A model generated the notes under the pieces. That model had not been told where the DNA came from. It saw only the letters and a list, made by a program, of their open reading frames with translations, and ran no database searches. From Saururus chinensis (lineage: Eukaryota; Streptophyta; Magnoliopsida; Piperales; Saururaceae), in contig CP141143.1 in the NCBI GenBank assembly GCA_035235625.1, forward strand, positions 42,021,178 to 42,085,177: a stretch of DNA of 64,000 bases. Direction: 5' to 3'. Shown piece by piece: positions 31,046 to 43,970 of the stretch; the stretch's first letter is position 1; each line of letters begins with the position of its first letter. The position numbers and the translations under genes were made by a program.

Positions 31046-33849
31046 ACGAAACAGTCATCTTCTTCCTTTCGCAAAATCAAACCAAAACACCATAGAATAC
31101 ACTTCAAATCCACATCTAACACCCTAAACATCATCAAAAGTCCTCCTTGACTTCCAGAATATCAAACCAAACCATAATAATGCAAAACCCTAAGAAATCG
31201 GGATTAAATAATTCCATTTTCTAATCTTACCATTAACACACTAAATCAAGCATACCATTTCGAAATAAGCAAAAAAATGAAGAGTTTTACCATGGATAGA
31301 CAGAGATTTTGAAGACCCATTACCTCAGCACTTAATTAAGCTCGGATTGAAGAGTCACCCTTCTTGAAATCCTTGAAAACACAATGAGTTTGAATTAAAC
31401 TCTAATGGAAATCGATTTACTCAAGAAATCCCTAATTAAACCTTAGATCTAGGGCTTGTTGGTAGTAAAAATCGAATTTTGAATGTTAGGGTTTGTAGTA
31501 AAACACAAATCAGTAGCTTTTGATGGTCAAAAATGAATTGAATCAAGGGGAAAATGGTAGATTTGGAAGAAATTAAGAGAAAAGCCATGGATTAGTGCTT
31601 AATTAGAGCAAGCTTACCTTAATCGGCTTCTAATTCGGGCCTAAGTGGGGATTAGGCCAGCCCTCCTTCCTTAGCCTATTCCCAAAAATGGAAATGGCTC
31701 TGGTTTGCCCTTTTATAGTAAGGGTTGGGGTAGACATAGGTAAGTTTTGGGGTGTAAATATGAAAAGTAGGCCAAAAGTGGGTATTTTGCAAATTTAAGC
31801 ACAAATTAAGCCTAATAAAATTCTGAAAATTTTTGTGTGACCTTAAGTATATGTCTAGGTTGATTTGACATGAAAATAAAATTTTCGACGGTGGGGCCCA
31901 CAGGGGTCCCGCCAAAACCCTAATTTTTGGGAAAATAGTGAAAATTCCGAAAAATCTCAAAAATTCACATTTGATTAAAAACACTTAAAACCACTAATAT
32001 TGGAGTTAATTTTGGTTAAAACTATCAAAAACTCTATTTATTTACGAAATCACCGAATAAGATCAGAAAACACGTAAATCTCACGATAATCCATAATTAA
32101 ATAAAAATCAAAACCGGTTTAAAGATGAGGGTCCTTACACCTTGGCCAGTGACGGTCTCATGGCCTTTGCTCGACCCTAAACCTTCTCTCTACCCCTTCC
32201 GTGTGAGATGCATAGCCGCCCGTACCTCTTGTTTTGGTTGTGGGTGATCGGCAATGTTGCAGCTTCAATTGGCCACCATTAGGGCCTTAGCCCTGTCGGC
32301 CTTTTGTGGGCTTTGGGCCTACACCATCTGGCCATCTCCCCTTCCCCTTTGGCCGCGTGTGCATGTAGTTGCGCGTGCAAGTTAGGGTTAAGGTGCCGCT
32401 TTTGCATCGCCTGACCGTATGATGGCTACGCCATCGTCAAGATTTGTTCATTAGAGCTCCTCCACCTTTCCTTTGTCCTTGAGTGTCACCCCATGCACTC
32501 TACCCTTATGTGGGCCCTTGTAAATGAAGAATCAATGTTGTTGGGTGCTGACCGATTTTGACATCTTGTAACCGGTTGAGTATTTTTCAATCGCCAGTCA
32601 AATTTTAGTGTGTACGCCTAGACCTTCGGTCACACCTGCCACTCGTTGGCACGATCTTTCTCCCGGCCACCCCTAGTATGCCACCGTGGATTGCGGATTT
32701 TCCGCATTGACATGTATCACCCCTGTTTGGCCGCGAGTAGTCCCGGCACTTCCTAAAACCTTAGGACAGCAGCTCTCTCAACTTAACAATGGTTTTGACC
32801 GCCAACTCTGCCACCGTCGTATGCTCGCCATCAAATGTCATGATTACGAGGTAGGGGAGCTCTGAACTCATAATTTCATGATAGCATGCTTTGAATAAGT
32901 AGCAGCATGCTAGGATTATATGATTTCTTATTTTGGATATTAAATCATGGCCTGTTTGCATGATGTAAGATAATGAATTATGCCACGTTGGGATACATAT
33001 ATGTATGTGAGTTGTAAGCATGTTTTATGTATGCAAAATATGCATGCACTAGTGATGGCTAGTAAATATGTAAGTATGCTACGTCTGTGTTTTATGGACA
33101 TGCTAGTGATGGCTAGCGATTGTGAGTTAGTTACGTATGTGTGCTGTGTGTGGGAGAAGTTTGGGAAACAAACAATAAGAGATGACAGAGGGTTGGTACG
33201 AAGTTGGATGTAGATTTGGATGTGTAAGCATGTGACAAAAGACAGCGGACATAAGTTTGATAGGTGAGGTTTTGAGTGGATTGGTTTAGAGCGACGTCAG
33301 GGGTTCGGTATCTAAGTGGACTTAGGCTTGGAGCTTTATGGCGGTTTATTAGACAGTAAGAGCATGCATAATTGTATAAGCATAACGTATAGATTATGAA
33401 GTGAAAAGTAAGCATAATAAATGAGGTATTAAGTAAGAGGGTGATAACGGGGATCTACTGTGAGGAGCTCAGTTTGATGATGTATGTGTAAGATGTTTTG
33501 GCTATAAGGTGGATGGCGGAGACTGTATGATTATGTAAGCATTTGATGTACGGTGAGTTGATCATGACATGGACGGGTAAGAGAAGTTTGTTGCCCTAAC
33601 GAACTAGGGTTTCGATCGGGCTCAACTTCGGTTTGATTAGTTGAGGACTATGAGTTTGTGTGGCATAATTGTACCACATAATATACTTAATTCAAACTTG
33701 AATTATGAGAAAGCTAATAATAGCATTGTGAGTTTGAGACCTGAGGGTTCAACGGATTAAGTTCCGTGTTTGAGCTAGCCAATAATGAGTCAACTGAGCA
33801 TTTCTCATGTCTTGCCATGGTATTTATCCTGCGGGATGTCTTCTGTGTG

Positions 33850-34130
33850 CTGTATAGAGCACCAAATGTCTGATGCTCTGTTGAAAGCGATGCATGTTTT
33901 CAATTTAGTCTGTGTGTTGTATGTAGCCCAGACGTCTAATGCTCTATTGAGAGCAATGTATGTTTTCAATTTGATCTGTGTGTTATATTAAGCCTAAACG
34001 TTTGATGCTCTGTTGAGAGCATTGTATGATTCCTCCCAAGAGTAACATTGTATGATTCCTGCCCAAGAGTGACATTGTATGATTCCGCCCAAGAGGCACT
34101 GTATGATTTCTGCCCAAGAGTGGCACTGGC
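33850..34130 (+). repeat. TGATGCTCTGTTGAGAGC and CCCAAGAGTGGCAC repeats in LTR A
   Basis: Three units of about 60 bp (TGATGCTCTGTTGAAAGCGA near 33870, then near 33938 and 34002), each followed by TGTATG(T)TTTC and a CTGTGTGTTGTAT word, then four short ATTC(C)GCCCAAGAG units to 34120. The same module is present in LTR B at 43585-43880. Confidence 0.8.
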
Positions 34131-35218
34131 ACTATAAGACCCCTTATGTGTGGGTGTATATTTGCATGCTCAGGTAAGTAGTGTCATGGATCTACTCTTA
34201 CCTGTTTGATCCTGTGCCCCATAAGCATAGGTGTGCCTTGCCTTCGACAAAGTCCATGGCGTCTCCCTTGAGGTTAAGGTGATGCCCCAGTGACATTCTT
34301 TTCTTTTTTGACACTGGAGCTTATTAGTTGTAATGAGCTTCAGTGGTCGATAGTATGAGTACAATTGTAAGTGTATGTTTGAGTAAGACAGTAAGTGTAT
34401 GATTCTGAGAGGACTGTAAGTGTAAGATTGTACAAGTAAGGTTGTACAAGTATGTGTAAGGTATTGAGTATGTGTACGATGGTACGAGTAAGTTGTAAGA
34501 CCATGATTAAGGGTGTTTGTGTAAGTTTGCTTTCATTGGTGTGCTATGCATTATTATATACACATGTATATAATTATATTACATTGACTGCTTTATGTTT
34601 AAGTTGCATGAATGCATGTATATTATGAACTTATTGAGTTCACTATTTAGGATTCCCCTACTGGGTATTTTCCTATTGAGTATGAAAATACTCATTACCC
34701 TACTTTTTTAGCCCCGTTGTTCGGGAGGCTTTTGCAGGTTGTGTTGGAGAGCTCCTGAGGATGGATGCTCGTTTCTGTAAAGGATTGTTTATCCTTTGAT
34801 TTAGGTATAACCTTGACTCAATGTGAGTATCTTTTTATGCCACAATTTGATGTATTGGGTGAGATAAGATTTAAAGTGTATGTATTCTGGACTTTTAATT
34901 TGGATTAGACAGTGGGCTATTTATGGGACTTGTACTCAGGGATGCCTGGGAGTTATTTGTATATAAAAATTCATGAACCTGGTAATTTAGTCTTACGTTT
35001 GTTTTCGAGTAGCACCTAGGGATATTTGCTTTGGCCGTATGATATTTGATCGATTGATAAAAAATTTGGATGGAAAATTGATGTGTGATGTTTTAAATTA
35101 TAAACTGCTTTCATAGGTTTTGATTTCATCATTTTCTCTCCGATTTACAGTCGTTATGTTGCAACATAAAAAATTCGTGAATTTTAAGAAAATGTGATGA
35201 AAAATCTTGGGAGTTACA

Positions 35219-35419
35219 TTTACTCCTTCAACCAATTCACATGTGTGATTCTCATTTAACTCAAAGTGGGCTTGGGCTCTCTCTACCATATGGGCTTGAC
35301 CCACATAAATATTATGGGCTTAACCCATGTAAATAATATACCCACTTTAATGATATGGGCTTAACCCATTTAATATAATGCCCACTCCTAACACCACATT
35401 CACTAAAGTTGTTAGTGGT
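35219..35419. other. GGGCTTAACCC palindrome spacer
   Basis: Between LTR A and the duplicated segment, the word ATGGGCTT(G/A)ACCCA occurs three times about 30-50 bp apart. No gene. Confidence 0.6.
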
Positions 35420-38283
35420 ATAACTCTTCATAAGCAGTACATTTAGAGGGATACTACGTGTTGCCTAATTGATGTGTAACATGTCCATAACAACTCTTAA
35501 GTTGGAGCCTGAATTTCTTTTCTTCAGTTAGTCTCTCAAATGGGATCTCAATGCTCTAGCTAAAAGAAGTTACCCTTCAGAATTTGTCAATAGTGTTTTC
35601 CCCTTATGAAAATCTTTTAGAACATGGCTATATGTACCCCACTAAACTCCTCCATCCTCAAAATAGAGTAAAACATCTCCTATTTATTTTCTACTTAAGT
35701 ACATCAACATTCTTTCATTGATTTCTTCCTACTCCCTGATAAGTATGAAATATATATCTATTTTATATGTCTTTTTACCTTATTTGCTAGTATAGATTAG
35801 GTTAATTTAGAGTTAGTTATGGTTTATTTAGATTAAGATAGATATTAGTATTTTAGTTTAATTATTAATAATTTTGTAGTTATTAGTACTTTCGATATGT
35901 ATTTAAATCAAGTTGGAATTTTAGTGATATTCTACATGTCTAAAATATGATATTGTATATTTTGTAGGTAAAATGCGCTTATCAAGGTACTTGGACGATG
36001 TTTGAAATAATTCAAAATAGTCTTAACATACTTTAAAGTGATTTGGACAACTTTTCAGAGTTATAAACAAGTTAGAAATTAATATGAACATGAAGAAAAG
36101 CTTAATGAACAGAATATGGACTATCCAAAAAAACTGTCCAGATTGCATAAACAGTGTAGCCATTTGAACGGGATGTTTGAAGTATCAAACGGGATAACGT
36201 GATTTTGAAGAAAAACACAATATAGGTGTTCGAACGGGCATGCAGGGCGTTCGAAAAGGATAATGCGCAGTTTCCTAGTTTTAACCAATTTTCAATCCTT
36301 TTCATATTGGACTTCTTTCTCCGGCTCTTATGCCTATATAAAGACATATTTGGCTTGAAATTGGAGGATTCCAGTAGATTTTCTGAAGAGAAAAAAGAAG
36401 AAGAAGATGGAAGAAAACTCAAAGCTTTCAATAGAGATTCAAGTACTTTCTTCTACAATGGAAGGCTAGACTTTTCTTTTACTTAGGAGTTGATGAAGCT
36501 ATAGATAAGTTTCAGTTTCTTTTCTTTTTAATTTAGATCTCAATTGTGAATAATGATAATTGTATGATAAAAATTTCCTTTTTAATGGAAGAGCTTTTAA
36601 TGTTTATTCAAGTCTATGTTGATTTATTGTCTTGTAGATGATAGATTGATGTAGTTTTGATATTTTCATCAATTCTAATTTCTGTGATTTAGATGAGATG
36701 GTCATAGAATAGTTTTAATGTTCAAATAATTAATGACTTGGATGAGTTATACTAATATTAGACGGGTCATGCCTATAGCTAGTTTAGTGTAGATGATTCG
36801 TGCTATTGTCAAAGATAGTTCATGCCATGAATTTAATTAATGATTCTTTCTGAAGTAATTCTAGCTTATAGCTAAGAATACTTGTTCATATTCACACTAG
36901 ATTTAGATTAAAAGTTAAGGAATTGTTATGGTTCTATAGTGGATTCGATTTCCTAAGTAAATTCCATCATATTAATATCTTGTTTTTAAACTAGTTGATT
37001 CCTTTCTTTTGCTTAATTAAAGTTTAAGTTTGTTTTAGTTTTTAATCAATAAATTCTTCTTTAGATTTAGTAATAATTCATCCGTCCCTGAGGTTCAACA
37101 ACCTTTAAATACTCATCCTAGTACTATTACCTTGTACACTTGCAAAGGGTTTAATTATAAATGATCACTCCCTTAAGAATTGAACCTTAAAATATAAGCT
37201 GTTTTTCCAACTCCAGCAGCAATAACCTCCTCTTTACCCTCCTTTTTTTCTTTTTCGATATGGGCCAGCCAGGATTAGGCAATTTTGGCCACAACTAGCC
37301 GCTAGAGCCAGGCTAGGCCGGGACAAGTCTAGTCATGGCCATTGTGGTCAAGTTCGGCCAGCAGCCTTGCTACCGCCAAAGAGGGGGGGTTGTGGATGAG
37401 GAAGAGGGCTAAGGCTAGGTTGCCAATAACCATGCCAAAGAAGAAAGAGAGGGGAAAATGAGTTAAAGAGAAATTAAAATATATATTTAAATGTATGAAA
37501 TAAGTAAGCGATTTTAGTAGGTAGATTAGGTATAAATAGAAAATGGGAGACAAGAGGAAGTTAACCGGGTGGAAACAACTATGTTCTTATTTGTACGATC
37601 ACTATCTAGACTATTGAGAATCTGTCTTCATCAAAATAGGCTCACAAATAGATGGTAAAAGAAATCATAACTGAGTATTCTATTACAAGGAAACGACTCA
37701 TTACTCTGTAAAATTAAGCATCAAGCGTCGCGTGGTTGTTTTAATAATGCATAAAGATAGATACAAACAATGGTCCTTATAGTTAGGATACTCGTGCCCC
37801 TCAAACTTCAGAAGAGCAACATATTCTAATTCTCTCCGTTTTTTACAACTTTTACTAAATACTTTTTATATTCTCTACTGACAAGGATTGAAACTTGTAT
37901 GGGAGCCCTTGATACTTAAAATCAAAGATGTATATATTAATATATTATTACTCATTCTAATATGCGCCTACCACTCATGAGTAAAAGATTTATATAAATA
38001 ACTTATTCAAGACCCGTCAGTTAATACCAAAAACGCTGAACTTATGCTGTAACCATTTTGAATGAAAGACTTTGATGCGAATCGGACGGACTGACAGCAT
38101 CTGCTTCTACCTTTTTATATTTTTGTTTTTGGCGTTACATTTAAAGTGGTCCTATTAAAAAAATTTAAAAAATAACAATTGAACAAGGCTATAGTTAAGT
38201 AGAAACCATCTGCCTATATGTTGCAGCATCACGTGTGGTCCAGAGTACCTGAAAATTGAAGTATACGGTGTACAAAAATTCCG
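35420..38283 (+). repeat. Duplicated segment, copy 1 (LFS-like gene upstream region)
   Basis: From ATAACTCTTCATAAGCAGTA the sequence matches 45775-47214 nearly throughout, apart from the inserted solo LTR E (35737-37167). The match ends at CTGAAAATTGAAGTATA(C/G)GGTGTA, about 15 bp before the TATA box that serves the gene at 47297 in copy 2. Copy 1 has neither that TATA box nor the coding region. Confidence 0.92.
35737..37167 (+). mobile_element. Solo LTR E (1431 bp, TSD CTCCC)
   Basis: Starts TGATAAGTATGAAATATATA and ends AATTATAAATGATCA, with CTCCC at 35732-35736 and 37168-37172. Copy 2 of the duplicated segment has the uninterrupted site (TACTCCCCTAAGAATTG, about 46088). It contains an LTR-type promoter word GCCTATATAAAGACAT at about 36332. 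Length and style suit Athila/Tat-type Ty3 elements, but lineage is a guess. Confidence 0.93.
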
Positions 38284-38914
38284 TGGCCTGCATATTTCCT
38301 CAAAATCAAGTTCCAAACTTATCAACTCGAAACTTTGAAGGGCATTTATGCAACATAGGTGTAAACAGGCCATTCGACTTCAACAACGCATTGAATATTA
38401 GAATTCTACCAAATAAAAAGGAATAATAAAGGAATATTTGAATTTCGAAAGAACGATATGTCCAATTTTGAATGACATATCAGATTTCTGAACAATGATT
38501 TATCAGATTTTGAATTTACTATCGGATTTCGTTTATGAACGATTTATCAGATTTTGTTGAACGATCGAATTATTGAACTTTAAAAAAATGATATGTCTGA
38601 TTTTGAATGACATCATATTTCTGAAAAAAGATTTATTTGACTCTGAATTAAATATTAAATTTTGTACGATATGATTTATCTGATTTTAAATTATAATCGG
38701 ATTTTGTTTGCAATATTTCATGTGATTACGAATATTTCATCAAATTTTAAAGATTGGGTTCTATTTATATACGACTTATTTGATTATGATCTATTAAAGT
38801 CTATTAAATGAGTACTTATCCGATTAAATATCGGAGTTTGTTAGATATTTATATGTGTTTTGACAAGTATTTTGGGCAAATTGCGAGGACGCAATTCATT
38901 TAAGGGGGGCAGAA
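38284..38914 (+). other. Truncated retroelement 3' internal end with polypurine tract
   Basis: 38453-38585 and 38587-38720 are diverged tandem copies of a unit beginning CGATATGTCCAATTTTGAAT. The last 40 bp, GCGAGGACGCAATTCATTTA followed by AGGGGGGCAGAA, is the typical end of a Ty3-type internal region (post-chromodomain remnant and polypurine tract) directly before an LTR. No pol frame survives. The junction with the duplicated segment lies between 38284 and about 38450. Confidence 0.6.
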
Positions 38915-39499
38915 TGTAACACCCCGCTTTTCGATTACGTCTAACCAAGGGGGTTAGAGGAAATTAGTGGTTTTTTTATAATAAATTATAGATGGTCTTA
39001 ACCGTTGAAACCTCTGTATTTTAGTAGAGCTCGAAGAAACAAGCGTAACGAATCTAAGAACGGGCGAAACAGAGGTTGGGACCGGAAGTTACGACATTCG
39101 AGAATCCTAGAAAATAGGCGGGACCCACTTGGGAAGAGTATGGTTTATTGTTTTAAGTGGGTTTATATTGAAGGGCTCGTCGATACGAGTCCAACTGTAC
39201 CAAGAACGCGTGAATCCGATTTTGGGGTAGAAAGATGCGCGCATTTGTAGAAAAATAAGTATAAAAAATAATAATAAATAAATAAAAGAAGAAAAACCGG
39301 CACGCGACTGGCATACACGGCAGTGCGGGCCGGTGCGGCGCACGGACTGGATCGGTGTGAGTCGCACCCGCGGAACTGCGGGTGCCGCAATTCCGCCCGC
39401 GAGCGCGACCCGCGGGTTACGGCGGGCGCTGCTGCCCGAAACCAGCGGTGCTGCCAGTTTTGGTGGCGCGGCACAGCAGTTTCGACGAGGCTCAGGGGT

Positions 39500-39507
39500 T
39501 ATAAATA
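39500..39507 (+). promoter_or_regulatory. TATA box of LTR C
   Basis: TATAAATA within GGGGTTATAAATACCCCC, directly after a very GC-rich block (39296-39480), which is the likely LTR core promoter. ORFs in the GC-rich block are compositional. Confidence 0.65.
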
Positions 39508-39599
39508 CCCCCATTTCTCCTGTTTTGGAGTAGACCTTCTTCTACCCCGTTTTTGACCATTTTGAGGCCGATTAAGGCCGTTAAAAACCCGTTTCCTAC

Positions 39600-39905
39600 T
39601 AAGTCGAGTGTGCTCTAAGCGATGGAGGGGTCCTTTCTTCGAGTTGGAGTCTGTATAAGGAGGAAACGCCCCATGACAAGGAGAGAATCTACCCGTTGTC
39701 CTCGAGCACTGACCAAATTCAATTTCTCTGTTTCTGACCATCCTAACTCCGATTTAGTCGATTCAAGAGGCGCTATTGACTAAATCAAGTGTGTTCTACA
39801 TGATGAAGGGCTCCATTTTCCGAGTTGGCAACCATATCAAGAGGAAATGCTCTGAGACAAGGAGAGGCTCTGCCCGTTATCCTCGAGCACCGAACAAGAA
39901 AACGG
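39600..39905 (+). repeat. ~180-bp direct duplication in LTR C
   Basis: AAGTCGAGTGTGCTCTAAGC (39600) and AAATCAAGTGTGTTCTACAT (39782) start two diverged units. Both contain CGAGTTGG, ACAAGGAGAG, CCCGTT and CCTCGAGCAC. A third, weaker unit follows to about 40000. Confidence 0.75.
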
Positions 39906-42244
39906 GGCCCGGAGCAAGACGGGGTTCTGTCCAAAGTTGTCGGGCTACATCAAGAGAAGTAATCTAGAGTAAGGGAGGTTTTGTCCGCCGCTCATGAGTG
40001 CAAAAAATGAGAAGAGTCTCCGGTAAGAAGAATGTTCGTACGTAGTCTTTCAGTGCAAGACGAGGGATATATAAAAGCTAGAGGAAGCTCTGTCTACTAC
40101 CTCTGGATCTGAACGGGAGGACGCCCAGAAGGAACGAGTAACTCCAAATACCGATACCTTACGAGACATGATGGGAGTAAGTAGTTCTAATTTCCCGTTT
40201 TAATTATAGAACGACATGTGCTAGTTATGATGTGTGCTATGCTACGATCCATGTGCTTGCTATGCTTATATGCCGTGATGTGTTCTTTATATGCCATAAT
40301 GTACGCTTATATGCTATGACGTGTGTGGTCTCGCTCTAGGGTAGAGCGAGACATGTAATCTGTGTTTTTGGTCTCAGCTCAGTGATAGTGTAAGGTCCCT
40401 GATTTTTCTACGATTTTTTGGGATTTTCTTGCTATTTTTCCGGTCATTTTTGGCGAAAAAAATGTGACGCTTCAGTGTATTTATATTTATGTATACATAC
40501 CCTATATTTATACCCGTAGAGTCGGGTGTGGGGCTTAGTCGCAGGCCGCGGGCCTCGCTGCGCGCTTACGGCACAAATTTTGGAGGTACAACGCATAACC
40601 GGTAGGTGAACGTGTGTTAGGGACATAAATGTAAAAATTAAAAAGATTTTATATATAGAAATCCAAACATCTGATTCCAGGGAGTTCGACTTCCAGTAAG
40701 AATTTCACGTCCAGAGAGAAAGGAGAGAAACCTGAGCCTATTTCCGATCGCTTCGTTCTCCCTCCTCCGTCATTGGATTCTGGCGGTTCTTGTTAGGATC
40801 TGCTTTGCCTCACCGCCATGAGTTCGTAGGTACCGGCTATGACTGCCGCCATGGCCTCTTCGCTCCTCTACGAGGTACCGAACCTTTTTTCAGGTTTTTC
40901 TCTCCTTCAATCCCGTTTTTGAACTGTGGGTGTACAATTTTGACATTGTTTGCAGCTGCTCTCAACTAGACTTATGTTTAGTTGGCCGCTAGGAACTCAT
41001 AGGCACTGGCTAGAGCCGCCGCCATGCTTTGTTCGCTCCGTGGTGAGCTACCGGCACTTTGGTCGGGTTTTTATTCACATTCTCCATCTCACTGTCGGTG
41101 GCATTATTTTGACGCCGGTGGGTTTCCGGTTGTCGTCCGGCCACCGGTAGGACTCCGTCCAGCCTACCTTGACCCGGTGTCGGTAGGGGTTTGTCATTTC
41201 CGACCCCACCTCACCCTATTGCCTTGCTCTGCCCAATTAGACGCTTTGGGTGCATCTCGGGTCGTTGCTATCGGCGAGTTATGGGCCATTTGGCCATCGT
41301 GGGCTCTACCCCGGCTCGGCGACAATGAGGGTCAGCCCCACTTGGCCTAATTATATTACCACTCGGAATGGGCCACTTCCGTGCGAGATGCACAGCTGCC
41401 CACACCATGGGTATTGGTTGTGGGTGGTGATCGGCGATGTCGCTGCTTTTATTAGCCACAGCTAGGGCCTTGGCCCTGTTGGCTTTTGTGGGCCTTGGGT
41501 CGCCTCCTTTCAGCCCTCTCCCCCACCCCTTTGGGTCACGTGTGCATGTGGCCATGCGTGTACTTTTGGGTTTAGGCGCTGCATTCGCGCCGCCTAACCA
41601 TTGGTTGGCTTTGCCATCGAATGGAGTTGACATAGAGCCATCCTCCACCTCTCCTTTGTCCTCGAGCATTGCCCCACGCTCTCCGCCCTTATGTGGGCCC
41701 ATGTTGATGCAAAATCATCGCCACTGGGTGCTGTCCACGGCTGATTTCGATGTCTTGTGGCCGGCTGAGCACATCTTACCCACCAGCCTATCTTCAGTGA
41801 GTTCACCATCGACTTTTGGTCGCACCGCCACATATGTTGGCACGACTTTTCTCCCGGCCACCCTAGTGTGCCGCTGTGGATCGCGGGTTTTACCGCATTG
41901 ATTTCTAACACCCCGTTCAGCCGTGACTAGTTCCGGCGCTTCCTAAAATCCATGGGACAGCATCTCTCTCAACCAGGTAAAGGTTTTGACCGCCAACTCC
42001 GCCACCGACGCCACCACCGTTGTGTGCTTGCCATCAAACGTCATGATTACAAGGTAGGGGAGCTTTGAACTCATAATTTCATGATAGCATGCTTTGAATG
42101 AGTAGCAGCATACTAGGATTGTATGACTCCATGCTTTGGATGTTAAGTAACGATTCGATTGCATGATGTACATGTAAGCATGATTATATGGTATGTTGAA
42201 ATGCATATGACATGCATGTTGGTTGTAAGTATGTTGGATGCATA

Positions 42245-42810
42245 TGCATGTGCTAGTGATGGCTAGCGTGCATGTTTGAAGTATGTTGGATTATGCATGT
42301 GCTAGTGATGGCTAGCGTGCATGTTTGAAGTATGTTGGATTATGCATGTGCTAGTGATGGCTAGCGTGCATGTTTGAAGTATGTTGGATTATGCATGTGC
42401 TAGTGATGGCTAGCGTGCATGTTTGGAGTATGTTGGATTATGCATGTGCTAGTGATGGCTAGCGTGCATGTTTGGAGTATGTATGGATTATGTATGTGCT
42501 AGTGATGACTAGCGTGTTTGTTGGTAAGTTTCGTATGTTGATTGAGTATGTGCTAGTGATGGCTAGCGTGTATGTTGACGTATGTATGCATGTGCTAGTG
42601 ATGGCTAGCGTGTATGTTTGAAGTATGTTTGGATTATGCATATACTAGTGATGGCTAGCGTGCATGTTTGGAGTATGTATGGATTCTGCATGTGCTAGTG
42701 ATGGCTAGCGTGTATGTTTGACGTATGTATGCATGTGCTAGTGATGACTAGCGTGTATGTTTGATGTATGTATAAATGTGTATGTATGCACTAGTGATGG
42801 CTAGTGAGCA
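42245..42810 (+). repeat. 49-bp minisatellite in LTR B
   Basis: About twelve units of GTGCTAGTGATGGCTAGCG plus a variable ~30-bp partner (TGCATGTTTGAAGTATGTTG...). The first five, from 42250, are spaced exactly 49 bp and are almost identical. Later ones vary from 44 to 54 bp. LTR A holds only two such words (about 33045-33115). Confidence 0.93.
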
Positions 42811-43584
42811 TGTTTGTAAGTTACGTATGTATGACAGTATGTATATGTTATATATATTTGTGATAGACATACGTATGTATGATGACTATTTGACTATGCT
42901 ATGGATATGTGTAAGTGTATGTGGGCAGAGGTATGGGTGATGGACAGTAAGACGTGACAAAGGTTTTGTCTGGATTTGGATATGGATGTGTAAGCGTATG
43001 ACAGATGATAGAGGATATGAGTACGATGGGCAAGGATTTGAATGAATTATTTTGGATTAGAGCACATGTTGGGGGATTGTCAAACATTAAGAGTGTCCAT
43101 AATTGTACAAGCATAACGTACACATTATGAAGTAAAATGTAAGCATAAAAAGTAAGATATAAGTAAGAGGGCGACAACTGGGTTGGCTCTAAGGAGCTTC
43201 ATTTGATGATGTCAGTATAAGATGATTTGGCCATAAGGTGGATGGCGAAGTATGTAAAACTGTAAGGGTTTGATGTATGATGTGTTATGATCATGATGTG
43301 GATGGGTAAGTGAAGTCTGCTGCCTTGACGAACTGGGGTTTCGATCAGGTTCAGCTTCAGTTTGATCAGTCGAGGACTGTGAGTTTGTGTGCCATAATTG
43401 TACCGCATAATATACTTAATTCAAACTTGAATTATAAGCACAGTTAATGATAGCGTTGTAAGTTTGAGACCTGAGGGTTCAACGGATTGAGTTCCGTGTT
43501 GAGCTAGCCGATAATGAGTCGGCTAAGCATTTCTCATGTCTTGCCATGGTGTTTATCCTGCAGGATGTTGTTTGTGTGCTGTAT

Positions 43585-43970
43585 AGAGCACTGGACGTCT
43601 GATGCTCTATTGAGAGCGACATATATTTCCGATTTGGTCTGCGTGCTATATAAGCCCAAACGTTTGATGCTCTGTTGAGAGCGATGTATGTTTCCGACTT
43701 TGTCTGTGTGTTGTATAAAGCCTAGACGTCTGATGCTCTGTTGAGAGCGACGTATGTTTTCGATTTGGTCTGTGTGCTGTATAAGCCCAGACGTTTGATG
43801 CTCTGTTGAGAGCGTTGTATGATTCCACCCAAGAGTGGCACTGTATGTTTCTGCCCAAGAGTGGCACTAGCACTATAAGACCCATTATGGTGGGCGAATC
43901 TATGGCACTATAAGACCCATTATGGTGGGCGAATCTATGTCACTATAAGACCCATTATGTGTGGGTGTTT
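43585..43970 (+). repeat. TGATGCTCT(A/G)TTGAGAGCG and CACTATAAGACCCATTATG repeats in LTR B
   Basis: Four ~65-bp units with TGATGCTCTGTTGAGAGCG (about 43598, 43665, 43732, 43797). Then CACTATAAGACCCATTATGG three times (about 43871, 43911, 43932), each followed by TGGGCGAATCTATG or TGTGGGTG. Confidence 0.85.

Larger units (their letters stand above)
28767..32139 (+). mobile_element. Solo LTR D nested in LTR A (TSD CCTTG)
   Basis: Begins TGTCACGCCCCGGCGATGCC and ends GAGGGTCCTTACA. The 5-bp duplication CCTTG stands at 28762-28766 and 32140-32144. LTR B, which lacks this insert, gives the uninterrupted arrangement. The 3.4 kb length and TGTCACGCCCCG start fit long-LTR chromoviruses of the Tekay/Del type. 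No coding sequence inside. Confidence 0.93.
27146..35218 (+). mobile_element. Solo LTR A, very long, interrupted by LTR D
   Basis: Starts TGTAAGGTCTCTGTTTTTTC and ends CTTGGGAGTTACA (TG...CA). Flanks are TTTAT (27141-27145) and TTTAC (35219-35223), a 5-bp duplication with one change. Without the nested LTR D it is about 4.7 kb. Its sister copy B (40389-45265) matches along the whole length: the TCGGGTGTGGGGCT block near the start, a GC-rich coding-like first third, GTGCTAGTGATGGCTAG minisatellite words, TGATGCTCTGTTGAGAGC units and the shared tail. No internal region or second LTR is present, so both are best read as solo LTRs of a long-LTR retroelement, probably Ty3-type (Tekay/Del-like length). 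Proline-rich ORFs in 27420-28500 are compositional. Confidence 0.85.

Noticed and set aside
39107-39556. Arg/Ala-rich ORFs on both strands
   Set aside because: GC-rich core promoter of LTR C with a TATA box; the frames have no family signal.
42245-42810. Regular ~49-bp repeats resembling a CRISPR array
   Set aside because: Both repeat and spacer parts are nearly the same in successive units, it lies within a plant LTR, and no cas-like gene exists.
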